Positions 51,595 to 60,870 of a stretch of DNA of 64,000 nucleotides are shown here, piece by piece. The position numbers and the translations under genes were made by a program. Under the pieces are notes generated by a model. That model worked only from the letters and a program-made list of their open reading frames with translations. It did no database searches and was not told where the DNA came from. Numbering within the stretch: the stretch's first letter is position 1; each line of letters begins with the position of its first letter. Origin of the DNA: Scatomorpha sp040765295 (GTDB lineage: Bacteria; Bacillota; Clostridia; Oscillospirales; Oscillospiraceae); the NCBI GenBank assembly GCA_040765295.1, contig JAXGSB010000001.1, positions 1,922,001-1,986,000 of the forward strand. The letters are read 5' to 3'.

Positions 51595-54049
51595 GGAGTG
51601 CCTCCCAAAGCCTCATATCTTCTTGACCTAAAGACCAGATAGCAATTCCCCTAAGTTTCCACCTATATGCAGCTTCATTTGACCAGTAAACAAGACTATC
51701 TACATCTTGATAATAGAGAATAGAAAAGCCATCAGCATCACCAAGGAAAAGTCTTGATAACCAAATATTGATATCCTTTGGAATAACCTTTACTGTATAA
51801 TCATTTCCACAGCTAAGAGGTAAAAGATCTGAATGGAAGAAGTCGTAGTCCATAGAAATATCTTCACTTCTCGTGGCAGATTCTTCTACATCGTTATTAA
51901 CAGTAAAAACTTGAAACTCGTTATCCCAAGTTACACCAGTTCTATTAAGTCTTCCATACTCAGTTTTACTCCCATCTGGAAATACCACATCAAATCTTTC
52001 ATATGGCTCATAAGTCCATGAATCGCCCATTCTTAATAGTTCAGAAAGAATTCGACCATCAGAGCGAACTCCAGCATAACCTCCAATAAAACCACTAAGA
52101 TTTGCTGTGAAACGAAGGATATTACTTGCTCCTGAATAAACTCTAACTCTATTACCTCGTATCCTCATTTCGATGGTATACATCCTTGGGTTAGAGCGAA
52201 GTTCAGATGTTGGCGTTCTTCCTATTTCCGTATTATAACTAGCAAGTAGGGATGATCCTTTATATAGCTCGATTCGCTGAGTATTATAATTTAAGCAACA
52301 GAAAACATCACCACAAAATACCCCTGCCCTGCCACTAGTTTCTTCAGTAAAAGCTATTCTAGCTCTTAGGTGGATATCAGAGAAGTTAGTGTAATTCCAT
52401 GCAAGTTGTCCATAACCGTCAAGCTGAGAATAAGGCCTATTTGAAGTATCATTAGGGTTTTTCCATACATTCCACTCACCACTTAATGTTTTCCAATAGC
52501 TAGGAAGGAGTGGATTAGGATCCCTAAAGTCCTCATACCAAATTAATGCTGAGTCGGGTTTTCTCCTTAAGACTTCAGTTGTTAATTTAAAACCTCTATC
52601 TGGCTCTGCCATATTTCCATTTACATCTTTAAACATCCTAGGTGAAAGGGTAAACTCAGCTTCTCCTGCAGAAAGTTCCTCTTCAAATTTAGAGCAGACC
52701 CTAAAGCCAGAGAAGATAACACCAGGAGTGCTACTACTTATGCTGACAGCATGACTTCCAGCCGAAAGAAAGACACTAGATGCTAAAGATAGCCAACAGC
52801 TAGTTCTCCAGTAAGGCCACCAGAGCCTATTTTCATTGAAGCTTTTACTAACTCCGTCTAAGGATACTTTGATATTGTTTTTATCCCAAAAAGGAAAGAC
52901 GACTTTAATAGCAAGGTCATAAGTTCCTGAGTTTGTAACTTCAAATTCATATACAGCCTCGCCATCCTCTCTAATTGTAGCAGTAGTATCTGAAAGTATA
53001 ATCCCATCATTATAAACTTCTGGATTTCCCCCATGTCGGTCTATATAAATAGTTCCAAAGTCTGCCTTTTGCTCCTTGCCATAGGCAGTTAAGTATCTGC
53101 GGCGGTTATAGCTTGCACTTATTAAGGGATAGGTTCTATTAGTAGAATCAGCTCCTTCCATATAGTCATAAATATGAGGTAAAGCCCAGGCAACCTTATC
53201 ATAGTCATCCCAGTAGGCTATTATTGGAATCATAGGTTGAGGTGGTCCATCATCTGTAAAATTGTAACCACCAGTCATCCAAAGCTGTGCTGCATAATAA
53301 GTGTTTGATATTCCCCTATAGCTAATACCTAAGTTTTCTGGAGTATCATGTATCCGCCAGTTCCAACCATAACCTGGAAGGCCTAAAAATATTTTATCTG
53401 GATCCATAACCCTTGATGCATAATCATAGATGCCTTCAAGCCAGTCTCTAGGAGAAACAGGTCCAGGAGCAGAACCAGCCCAGGCCATACCATAACTCAT
53501 AATAGCTGCAGTATCACAGTAAGGGTTTAAGTCCTCATAAACACACCAATTTTCACCACCCACTGAGCCTTCTACACTTGTCATTCCAGGAAGGCATATA
53601 TTTACTAGCTTTGATGAATCATAGTTTTTAACTCTTTCATAGATATCTTTAAAGAGCTGGTTAGCAGCATTCCTATTTTCAAAGCCACCGCCACGTTCTA
53701 GGTCAATATCAACTCCTGAGCACCAAGGATATTTATCCATGATTCGTATAATTTCATTTAGAAACTTATCCTTTGCACCGCCTGTATTATTTCTAAGAGC
53801 AGTAAAGATAGATGCAGTACCATGGTTCATAATTGTAAGGAGCCATTTGATATGTGGCCACTTATTTATATAGGGCATCATACTGGAGATACTTGTTCCT
53901 GTTTCTGTAATTGTTCCTGTGATATCTACTTCAAAGGTGAAAATTCCAACTGTATCAAGGCGGTCTCCATAATCTCTTAAGGCTTCATACATTCTGGCAT
54001 TACCCATAAAAGACCAGACCATGCACTTTTTACCCTTAAGATAATTCAT
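51581..54049 (-). CDS. Phage GH18-type tail protein
   Basis: An 822-residue protein. The first 330 residues are a glycoside-hydrolase-18 fold: GIFTFEVDITGTI, then SGVDIDLERGGGFEN with the D-x-D-x-E motif (E118), AAIMSYGMAWAG and IFLGLPGYGWNWRIHD. The middle has a carbohydrate-binding-like beta domain and the end resembles sugar-binding folds (SGRAGVFCGDVF...). It probably sits at the tail tip and cuts cell-wall glycan. It follows the Tal and small tail genes. Confidence 0.8.
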   Translation of the reverse strand: MNYLKGKKCMVWSFMGNARMYEALRDYGDRLDTVGIFTFEVDITGTITETGTSISSMMPYINKWPHIKWLLTIMNHGTASIFTALRNNTGGAKDKFLNEIIRIMDKYPWCSGVDIDLERGGGFENRNAANQLFKDIYERVKNYDSSKLVNICLPGMTSVEGSVGGENWCVYEDLNPYCDTAAIMSYGMAWAGSAPGPVSPRDWLEGIYDYASRVMDPDKIFLGLPGYGWNWRIHDTPENLGISYRGISNTYYAAQLWMTGGYNFTDDGPPQPMIPIIAYWDDYDKVAWALPHIYDYMEGADSTNRTYPLISASYNRRRYLTAYGKEQKADFGTIYIDRHGGNPEVYNDGIILSDTTATIREDGEAVYEFEVTNSGTYDLAIKVVFPFWDKNNIKVSLDGVSKSFNENRLWWPYWRTSCWLSLASSVFLSAGSHAVSISSSTPGVIFSGFRVCSKFEEELSAGEAEFTLSPRMFKDVNGNMAEPDRGFKLTTEVLRRKPDSALIWYEDFRDPNPLLPSYWKTLSGEWNVWKNPNDTSNRPYSQLDGYGQLAWNYTNFSDIHLRARIAFTEETSGRAGVFCGDVFCCLNYNTQRIELYKGSSLLASYNTEIGRTPTSELRSNPRMYTIEMRIRGNRVRVYSGASNILRFTANLSGFIGGYAGVRSDGRILSELLRMGDSWTYEPYERFDVVFPDGSKTEYGRLNRTGVTWDNEFQVFTVNNDVEESATRSEDISMDYDFFHSDLLPLSCGNDYTVKVIPKDINIWLSRLFLGDADGFSILYYQDVDSLVYWSNEAAYRWKLRGIAIWSLGQEDMRLWEALPKQI

Positions 54050-54624
54050 AGTTTTTCACCGCCTTCCTGCATTTCTTCAAATTCAAATAGGACCCTAGCT
54101 GATTTCTTATCCTCAAGCTTTACATTATGCTTGCTATCACTTGCAGCCGTATATTGAAAAAAGCCCTCCTTAGTAGTTGGGCTATTGTTTCTAAGGCACT
54201 CCCTAGTAGAGGCTTTTATTTTAATTTCATCTTCCTTGTTAAAGGCTGATTTTAATTTTAATTTGTGGGCACCAGCCCCTTGGGAAAGCTCTATACTATT
54301 CGCCTCCATGTTTTGTATTGGATAGATGTAAACATCTAGTCCTGCTGATGTTTTGCCAAGATTAAAAAGGACAACAGTTTCTTTACCTCTTACGATTCCA
54401 TTGTAAAATCTCTTAGGAGCAATATTTCCATTTTCCTTATATCTTTCAAGCATTATTTCTGTATTTGGAGTATAACCTGTAAGGTTGGAGCCTTCTTGGA
54501 GCTGGAGGTCAGTAAAATAGATCCTACCACTACAATCATTTATAAAAGGCTTAACTCTTATAGAAAATACTTTCTTATCTTCCTTTAAGTTAAAGCTCTC
54601 GGAAAACCTTGTAAATATCATCAA
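54046..54624 (-). CDS. Phage tail fibre/baseplate protein
   Basis: A 192-residue protein of unknown fold. It has SGRIYFTDLQLQEGSNLTGYTPNTEIMLERY, nearly repeated in the next gene (TGSVYFTDLFLQGGSIATGW), then beta-rich sequence. It overlaps the GH18 gene by 4 bp. Place and composition suggest a tail-tip or receptor-binding component. Confidence 0.6.
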   Translation of the reverse strand: MMIFTRFSESFNLKEDKKVFSIRVKPFINDCSGRIYFTDLQLQEGSNLTGYTPNTEIMLERYKENGNIAPKRFYNGIVRGKETVVLFNLGKTSAGLDVYIYPIQNMEANSIELSQGAGAHKLKLKSAFNKEDEIKIKASTRECLRNNSPTTKEGFFQYTAASDSKHNVKLEDKKSARVLFEFEEMQEGGEKL

Positions 54625-54629
54625 TCCAC

Positions 54630-54818
54630 CTACCCATCAAGAGTCCATTTTATTTCTGAAACATGGCCAGTCCAGCCTGTGGCAATTGAACCACCTTGTA
54701 AAAATAGGTCTGTAAAATAAACAGATCCTGTGGAATCTGAAATAAAGAGTCTAACAGTTAAGGACTTTATTTTCTTATAAGAGGATATGCCATGGACTAC
54801 TTCATTAAAAAAGACCAT
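54630..54818 (-). CDS. Small phage tail protein
   Basis: A 62-residue protein with TGSVYFTDLFLQGGSIATGWTGHVSEIKW, related to the N-terminus of the neighbouring 192-residue tail gene. It may be the result of gene splitting or duplication of one domain. Confidence 0.55.
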   Translation of the reverse strand: MVFFNEVVHGISSYKKIKSLTVRLFISDSTGSVYFTDLFLQGGSIATGWTGHVSEIKWTLDG

Positions 54819-54830
54819 AAATTTTCCCTC

Positions 54831-57353
54831 CTAAAATAATTCAATTATCCTAGTTTCACTCGTTCCATCCTCATATTCTATAAGGACTTCAATTCCTACT
54901 TGGCCATTAGGACCTTTCGTTAAGTTTTCCGATGCTATTTGAGCTGAAAGAGTGTAGTTTCTTCTGTTGGCAGGAAAAACTGTCTGAGATAAACTCTTAG
55001 TCATTCCTAAAACTCCATCTGCCTTAAAGGAAGCATCACCTGAAACACCATTATTAGGATCTACTGAAAAACCAGAATTAAGCCAGTAGGTCATTCCATC
55101 ATCCGCTCTGGAATTTCTTAAATGATTAAATGGAACCAGGTCTTTAACTTCCTGTCTATCTAATACATCTGTAGAAGAAAGTGTATCTGCAGCCTTATCC
55201 CACTGGGCTGATGAATCTCCAAGTTCTCTTAACTTAGTAGATAATTCTAGGACTGTTTTCCAGGGCTCTTGAAGATTGTATTGCCTTCTAATAATTCTCG
55301 TTTTTACATAAAGGTTTAACTCCTTATCATGGACAGTTACAATATCGCCTAGGTTCCATGTTTCATGTTCATAGCCAGTTAAAATAGAGAGATCCATAGC
55401 TGATAAAACATAGGATATTCTAGGTTTTGCATACTGGCCAAGTCTCATATTAGCAAACTCTAGCATTTGATAAGGGTTGGTAAAGGAAGAAGCATCAAGA
55501 CTTCCAATCCTAAGTTCAGTCGAGTAAGAGAAATCTTCCACATAATCTTTGCCATTGTTAATTGATGCAAAGGTCATTCCATCTTTACCATAGGCGTAAA
55601 GCCTGGTAACAAGGCTTCTAGTATCTACAGTCCTTTCTATACTCTTCATGTTTTTCTTATAGGAAAATAAAGCACCACTATCTGTTCCACCAAAACTTAA
55701 AAGATGGACTAGACGGTTGGCACTGTCAAAGATTAAATCTCCACCATGTATATTTTGAGTAGCTCTCAAAATAGAGAGGGCATTTCTTTCTGTGGATTCC
55801 CAGGTTCTTTTAGTAGAAACAGTTACATTTCCTAAGGACCAGCCTGTCCCCAGTAAGGCATAATTCATAGGAGCATTAGGAAGGTCAGCAGTAAAGTATC
55901 TGTTTTCTTTTTCTATACTAAAAGATAAATCATAGAAAGCCGCCTCGGCATAAACATAACTTATGACCTTTCCATCTGCAGTTTTTTCATCCTTAATGGT
56001 CCTTATTCGATAAACATCATTTACTATTTGAACCTGTTTTTCATTATTGAGGCTTTCTCTCTTAGGATCATGGAATGGTAATTTAAACTCTAATATATCT
56101 GCTCCATTAACCTCACTTGTGACAATAACATCGAAGGCATTATCAAGGACCGACTCCCAAGCACCATTTGAATCTAAGACTACAGGTCTAGCAAATCCTA
56201 ACCTTTCATAGGGTGGCCTTGGTATATCGTGAAGCTGTATTTCTAATAACCTAGGACTCTTAGATGGATTAGTTGATGTAAGGGTTACCCTATATCTAAT
56301 TAAGGCCTTATTGGGAGATTGAAGCTCCCCATTTGGCCCTAGTGCCTGCCACTGAGTCCAGTTATCTAAATCATCAGAGGTGGAAGTTTCTACAAGAGCT
56401 ATTGATGTTTCTCCTGCAGTATATTCGCTTAAAATAGAAACCCTGCCTGTTCCAGCCAAGGAACATTCTGCTGACCTAGTATATAAGACTCCGCTTGAAG
56501 GATAATCTCCATCAATTTTTCTAAGTAGAACAGAATCAGCTTCTGTTAAGGCATCAACATTTGATGTTAAATCTCCGCCATTTGCCATCATAGAATTCTT
56601 AAAGTGATCAATTAAATTATCTATAGTTAAGTCAGAATCTTTTTCATAAAACCAATCATCGAGGCCACCAGCATAATAATAGGTATTTGCATGCATACCC
56701 ATCACAATATCTGCTGTACAAGTTTTATTTAATTCTCCTGTAAAGCTTCTTATAGGAGAAGTCCAAATTGCTCCATCGCTACGATCACATACTAGGTATT
56801 GAACAGTTTTATTATTAACTTTAATTATAGTAGCGATAAAATACCAGCCATTATTTTTTAAAGTTATGGTTGGTGTTTCTGTCTGATCATAAATTAAGGA
56901 TCCTGAAGAGTTATATAGCATTAACCTAGGCCTACCTTGGTATAAAGAGATATAAAAGATTGGTTGTCCTGGTCCTTGTCTAGTATTAAAAATAGGGATA
57001 AAATTTTGTCCTACAGAATATGTCGTAGGGTTTATCCAACCACCACATACAATTTTTTCACCTAAATCAGTAAAAAAGCTACCATCATTGGTAGCAAGTA
57101 GGTGGGACTTTTCACTTGTAGGATTTACAACATTAAATCTAAAATAATGACCTAGTTTTCCTGCAGGAAAGGAGGCGGATGTTCCTGACCAAGCTGATAC
57201 AAAGAAATCTCTTTTATAAGAAGTTTCATCGGCAGTTTTTGTCTCTTCACCAGCTGTACTTTCATTAAATCTCCATAGACCTTGTGTCTTTTCATTAAGA
57301 GGAAACTCTCCAGTAAAATCTGTTTGTGTTTTTAAGACTGATTTAATGGCCAC
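54831..57353 (-). CDS. Phage tail protein (Tal-like, with LamG-type N-terminus)
   Basis: An 840-residue protein. The N-terminal 260 residues look like a concanavalin/LamG beta-sandwich (TQGLWRFNESTAGE, GLDDWFYEKDSDLTIDNLIDHF). The middle (about 370-680) is the prophage tail-associated (Tal, phage minor structural) domain: LGFARPVVLDSNGAWESVLDNAFDVIVTSEVNGADILEFKLPF, IDTRSLVTRLYAYGKDG. The end is a carbohydrate-binding-like domain. It likely forms the tail tip. Confidence 0.8.
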   Translation of the reverse strand: MAIKSVLKTQTDFTGEFPLNEKTQGLWRFNESTAGEETKTADETSYKRDFFVSAWSGTSASFPAGKLGHYFRFNVVNPTSEKSHLLATNDGSFFTDLGEKIVCGGWINPTTYSVGQNFIPIFNTRQGPGQPIFYISLYQGRPRLMLYNSSGSLIYDQTETPTITLKNNGWYFIATIIKVNNKTVQYLVCDRSDGAIWTSPIRSFTGELNKTCTADIVMGMHANTYYYAGGLDDWFYEKDSDLTIDNLIDHFKNSMMANGGDLTSNVDALTEADSVLLRKIDGDYPSSGVLYTRSAECSLAGTGRVSILSEYTAGETSIALVETSTSDDLDNWTQWQALGPNGELQSPNKALIRYRVTLTSTNPSKSPRLLEIQLHDIPRPPYERLGFARPVVLDSNGAWESVLDNAFDVIVTSEVNGADILEFKLPFHDPKRESLNNEKQVQIVNDVYRIRTIKDEKTADGKVISYVYAEAAFYDLSFSIEKENRYFTADLPNAPMNYALLGTGWSLGNVTVSTKRTWESTERNALSILRATQNIHGGDLIFDSANRLVHLLSFGGTDSGALFSYKKNMKSIERTVDTRSLVTRLYAYGKDGMTFASINNGKDYVEDFSYSTELRIGSLDASSFTNPYQMLEFANMRLGQYAKPRISYVLSAMDLSILTGYEHETWNLGDIVTVHDKELNLYVKTRIIRRQYNLQEPWKTVLELSTKLRELGDSSAQWDKAADTLSSTDVLDRQEVKDLVPFNHLRNSRADDGMTYWLNSGFSVDPNNGVSGDASFKADGVLGMTKSLSQTVFPANRRNYTLSAQIASENLTKGPNGQVGIEVLIEYEDGTSETRIIELF

Positions 57354-57357
57354 TATA

Positions 57358-58131
57358 TCACCTCCAACAACTCTTTGAATAAATCTTTAATTCAGAAAAA
57401 GTGGCACTACTAGTCTCTATTTTTACTTGATTAGCTCCCTTGTTTAGAACAGGAAAGTTTAACTCGTCTAAAATAGGAAGTCCATTTCTTAGGACATTTC
57501 CATTACTGTCAACCACCTTAGCGGTAAGAAGAGAGCTATCTATTATTAAGGTTTCTCCAGCAGATAATCTTCCTGTAAGTTTTAGTTCATCACCATTGGT
57601 TATTATTTTTATAAAGGAAGCAGATGATGAATCAATAATTCCTTTTATCTGGTAAATTGGATAAGATTCTATATTTCCTATAGCTCTAGTTATATTTTGA
57701 GTTCCAACCTGTGAAATAGTAAAGCTCTCATCTGTTAAGGCATATCCATTTGGATCTGGGCAGATAAAGGTCAGTTCAAAGGCTCCTGCACTAGAGAGTA
57801 TCCTTTCACAGTCTATTTCTGTATTTAATCTTGCCGAGAAATATCTATCAGGTATATCATCAAGTACTAATTGCTTGAGACCCCCCATTGGATTAAGCCA
57901 GGCTGAAATATCATCAAGGACCTTGATTAAGTTTTCAAGCTTTCTTTGAGGATAAATATTGCAGCTGATCTTAATGTATCTTTCTGAACTATCGCAACCA
58001 AAGTCTGCAACTCCTATTTTTCCTGGTACAATTTCATAGGCATTTCTAGGAGCAGGAGATGCTTGCCAGCTAGTAAGCCTTGCTTTAATTTTCATATCTT
58101 TAGAATGTACTCCATTAAATGTAAAACCCAA
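57358..58131 (-). CDS. Distal tail protein (Dit)
   Basis: A 257-residue protein with the Dit-like start MGFTFNGVHSKDMKIKAR and DISAWLNPMGGLKQLVLDDIPDRYFSARL. It joins the tape measure tube to the tail-tip complex. It lies 12 bp downstream of the tape measure gene and 4 bp upstream of the Tal gene. Confidence 0.88.
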   Translation of the reverse strand: MGFTFNGVHSKDMKIKARLTSWQASPAPRNAYEIVPGKIGVADFGCDSSERYIKISCNIYPQRKLENLIKVLDDISAWLNPMGGLKQLVLDDIPDRYFSARLNTEIDCERILSSAGAFELTFICPDPNGYALTDESFTISQVGTQNITRAIGNIESYPIYQIKGIIDSSSASFIKIITNGDELKLTGRLSAGETLIIDSSLLTAKVVDSNGNVLRNGLPILDELNFPVLNKGANQVKIETSSATFSELKIYSKSCWR

Positions 58132-58143
58132 ACAAACACCTCC

Positions 58144-60762
58144 TTAAACAGTTATAAATCTTCCCTGTGCCCTTGATCCAGTCTGCATCAAGTTATATAA
58201 TTCTTGGGATATTTTTCTTATATCTTCTTCACTTCTTACAATCATTTGCTCTACAGTCACAAGAGGTCCTGAACCAAAAGCAGCTGCGGGTCCACCTGTT
58301 CCATGTAAGTTAACATTTGAATCGATATCAAAATCTCTAGGAATAGCTCCTTCAATATCATCTGATACTTTATCCATGGCCTTATCAAAACCCTCACCAA
58401 GACCAAGAGCCATGTTATCTCCTATGCCTGCAAAGACAGTAGAAGGAGATTTAATACCAAGAACACCCTTAACTCCGCTTACAATTCCACCTACAAAGCC
58501 ACTAATCTTATCTTTTATCCAAGTAACCATTGAGGCTATTCCATTCCATAGACCCTTAACTATGTCTTTACCTACGCTTACTATTGAAACAGCAGCCTTG
58601 CCAATTCCAGTGATCAAGGCCACAACTATTTGAGGAATGGCGGCTATCAGCTGAGGGATTGCCTTAATTAAACCTACAGCTAATTGAAGAACTATTTTAA
58701 TTCCCATCTCTACAATTAGTGGTAGGTTGTTAGTAATAAAATTAATTATCCCATTTATTATTTTTGGTAAGGCTTCTATAAGCCTAGGCAGGGCCTCAAC
58801 TAAGCCTCTAGCAAGTCCCATTATTATTTGTAAGGCTGCATTTAATATCTGATCCATATTGGCTAGTAGTGTTTCAACGATTAAAATAATAGCATCTACA
58901 ATAGATGGAATTAGCTCAGGCAATGCTTCTGCAATTCCAAGGGCTAAGGCTACAACTATTTGTATAGCTGCCTCAACAAGCATAGGTAAGTTTTCAATAA
59001 TAAACTCAGCTACCGTTGTTACAAGGTAGACCACCATTTCAATTAAAGGTTCTATATTTCCTACAATGGCATCAATTATTCCAGTAAGAAGAGCAATAGC
59101 CCCTTCTAAAAGTGGTGGAAGCAAAGTAGGAATCAGCTCTACTAACACATTTACAAGCTCAGTCAGCATCATAGATACCATCTCTATTACTTCAGGTAGG
59201 TACTCACTAATTCTTTTTATTCCATCCATTAAAAAAGATGATATTCGCTCACCTATGGCAGTAATATCACCCTCTTGAAATCCATCATTTAATATTTCAG
59301 TTACATCTCTTACAAGGGAAGTAACATCACCTACCACTTCACCTGCCATATCTGAAAACTGTTCTCCAATAACTATTTGAAGGCCTTCATAGGCAGACTT
59401 TAAACTTCTAACTGAACCTGCCAGACCACTTTCCATTGTTTCAGACATTTGCTGGGCTGCTCCGTCAGCATTCTCTAGTTCTTTATAGAGATTATTCATC
59501 TCATCACCAGTACCAGAAAGAAGAGCATTTACACCAGCTAGGTCTTGTTTATTAAAGATATTACTTAGGGCATTCATCTTGTCTGATTCAGAAAGGCCAC
59601 CTAATTCTCTGTTTAGGTCTTCAAAGATGTCATTCATCTCTCGGATATTTCCTGATGAATCAGTAACACTTATCCCTAATGCATCTAGTTGTTTTGCTGC
59701 TGCCGAGGTGGGAGAAGTAAGGCTCATGATTATATTTCTAAGTTTTGTTCCGCCCTCAGCACCTTTAATACCTCTATTTGCTAAAACTCCCAGCATAACA
59801 TTAAGAGTGTCTAGATCTTGGCCTGCATTTTTCATGGTGGCACCAGCGACTAGAATTCCTTCACCAAGCTGCTCTACATTGGTATTGGATTTTTGAGATG
59901 TTTTAGCCATCATATCCATGTAGGAATCCATGTCTGATATTTCAAGGCCAAGTGCCGCCATTGAGTCTGTTACTAGATCTGAAGCCTTGGCTAGATCCAT
60001 ACCACCAGCGGCTGCCAAGGTTAAAACACCAGGAAGGGCCTCAATAGCTTCTTCAGCATCATAACCTGCAAGGGCTAGAAAGTTTAAGGCATCTGCAGAT
60101 TCAGAAGCAGAAAACCTAGTACTAGCACCTGCATCTTTGGCAGCTTGGGATAGTTTCTTAAAGGCTTCTTCACCTTCATCGCCAACAAGTCCCATAGTAG
60201 CTTGGACCTGTTTCATGGAGTCTTCATAATCTGCATAGACATTTAAGGAATCTTTTATCCACTTACCAGTAGCAACAGCACCAGCACCAATAGCAGCCAT
60301 AGCAGCAGCTGCGGCTTTAAGTCCTGCAACTAGAGTTTTACCTGCAATCTCACCAGCCTGTTTTAAGCCACCGACCAACTTATCTATTTTTTCCTTATTT
60401 AGCTTTTTAACTTCAGTCTGAGACTCTTTTAATTCTCTTTCCATGTTGTTAAGTTCAGCATTGGCGTTGTTTAGCTGGATCTGCCACGCTAGAGTCCTTC
60501 TGTCATTTTCACCAAAGGAGGAGGCGGCATTGGCCAGGGCTTTTTCTAAGGTAGATATCTTGTCTTTTTGTGCATCAATTTCTTTATTAAGTTGATTATT
60601 TCTGGCAGTAATAGCCTTTATTGATTTATCATTTCGATCAAACTCAGAGGATACAAGTTTCATTTCAGAACCTAGAACTCTGAAGCTTTGATTTATTTCT
60701 CTAAGGGCATTCTTAAATTGTCTTTCACCCTCAATACCTATTTTTAAACCAAAATCAGACAA
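58144..60762 (-). CDS. Phage tail tape measure protein
   Basis: An 872-residue protein starting at TTG 60762 after AAGGAGGTGATTAC. The N-terminus has a coiled coil (about 20-130) and the TMP signature YEDSMKQVQATMGLVGDEGEEAFKKLSQAAKDAG, the middle has long stretches of hydrophobic helices (about 500-720), and the end has VSGVKGVLGIKSPSTVFAGIGDNMALGLGEGFDKAM. It sets tail length and passes DNA. It is preceded by a strong terminator. Confidence 0.95.
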   Translation of the reverse strand: MSDFGLKIGIEGERQFKNALREINQSFRVLGSEMKLVSSEFDRNDKSIKAITARNNQLNKEIDAQKDKISTLEKALANAASSFGENDRRTLAWQIQLNNANAELNNMERELKESQTEVKKLNKEKIDKLVGGLKQAGEIAGKTLVAGLKAAAAAMAAIGAGAVATGKWIKDSLNVYADYEDSMKQVQATMGLVGDEGEEAFKKLSQAAKDAGASTRFSASESADALNFLALAGYDAEEAIEALPGVLTLAAAGGMDLAKASDLVTDSMAALGLEISDMDSYMDMMAKTSQKSNTNVEQLGEGILVAGATMKNAGQDLDTLNVMLGVLANRGIKGAEGGTKLRNIIMSLTSPTSAAAKQLDALGISVTDSSGNIREMNDIFEDLNRELGGLSESDKMNALSNIFNKQDLAGVNALLSGTGDEMNNLYKELENADGAAQQMSETMESGLAGSVRSLKSAYEGLQIVIGEQFSDMAGEVVGDVTSLVRDVTEILNDGFQEGDITAIGERISSFLMDGIKRISEYLPEVIEMVSMMLTELVNVLVELIPTLLPPLLEGAIALLTGIIDAIVGNIEPLIEMVVYLVTTVAEFIIENLPMLVEAAIQIVVALALGIAEALPELIPSIVDAIILIVETLLANMDQILNAALQIIMGLARGLVEALPRLIEALPKIINGIINFITNNLPLIVEMGIKIVLQLAVGLIKAIPQLIAAIPQIVVALITGIGKAAVSIVSVGKDIVKGLWNGIASMVTWIKDKISGFVGGIVSGVKGVLGIKSPSTVFAGIGDNMALGLGEGFDKAMDKVSDDIEGAIPRDFDIDSNVNLHGTGGPAAAFGSGPLVTVEQMIVRSEEDIRKISQELYNLMQTGSRAQGRFITV

Positions 60763-60787
60763 GTAATCACCTCCTTAAAAATGGGCA

Positions 60788-60820
60788 TGAAAAAAGAGCA
60801 ACCTTTTGATTGCTCTCATA
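60788..60820 (-). terminator. Terminator between DUF3800 and tape measure genes
   Basis: On the minus strand GAGCAATC and GGTTGCTC form a stem around AAAA, followed by six T. It lies directly after the DUF3800 gene and would stop its transcript before the tape measure gene. Confidence 0.85.
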
Positions 60821-60870
60821 TTGATACTAGTATTTAATATTATTAATCAGAGATAAAACAACTCTTCTTG

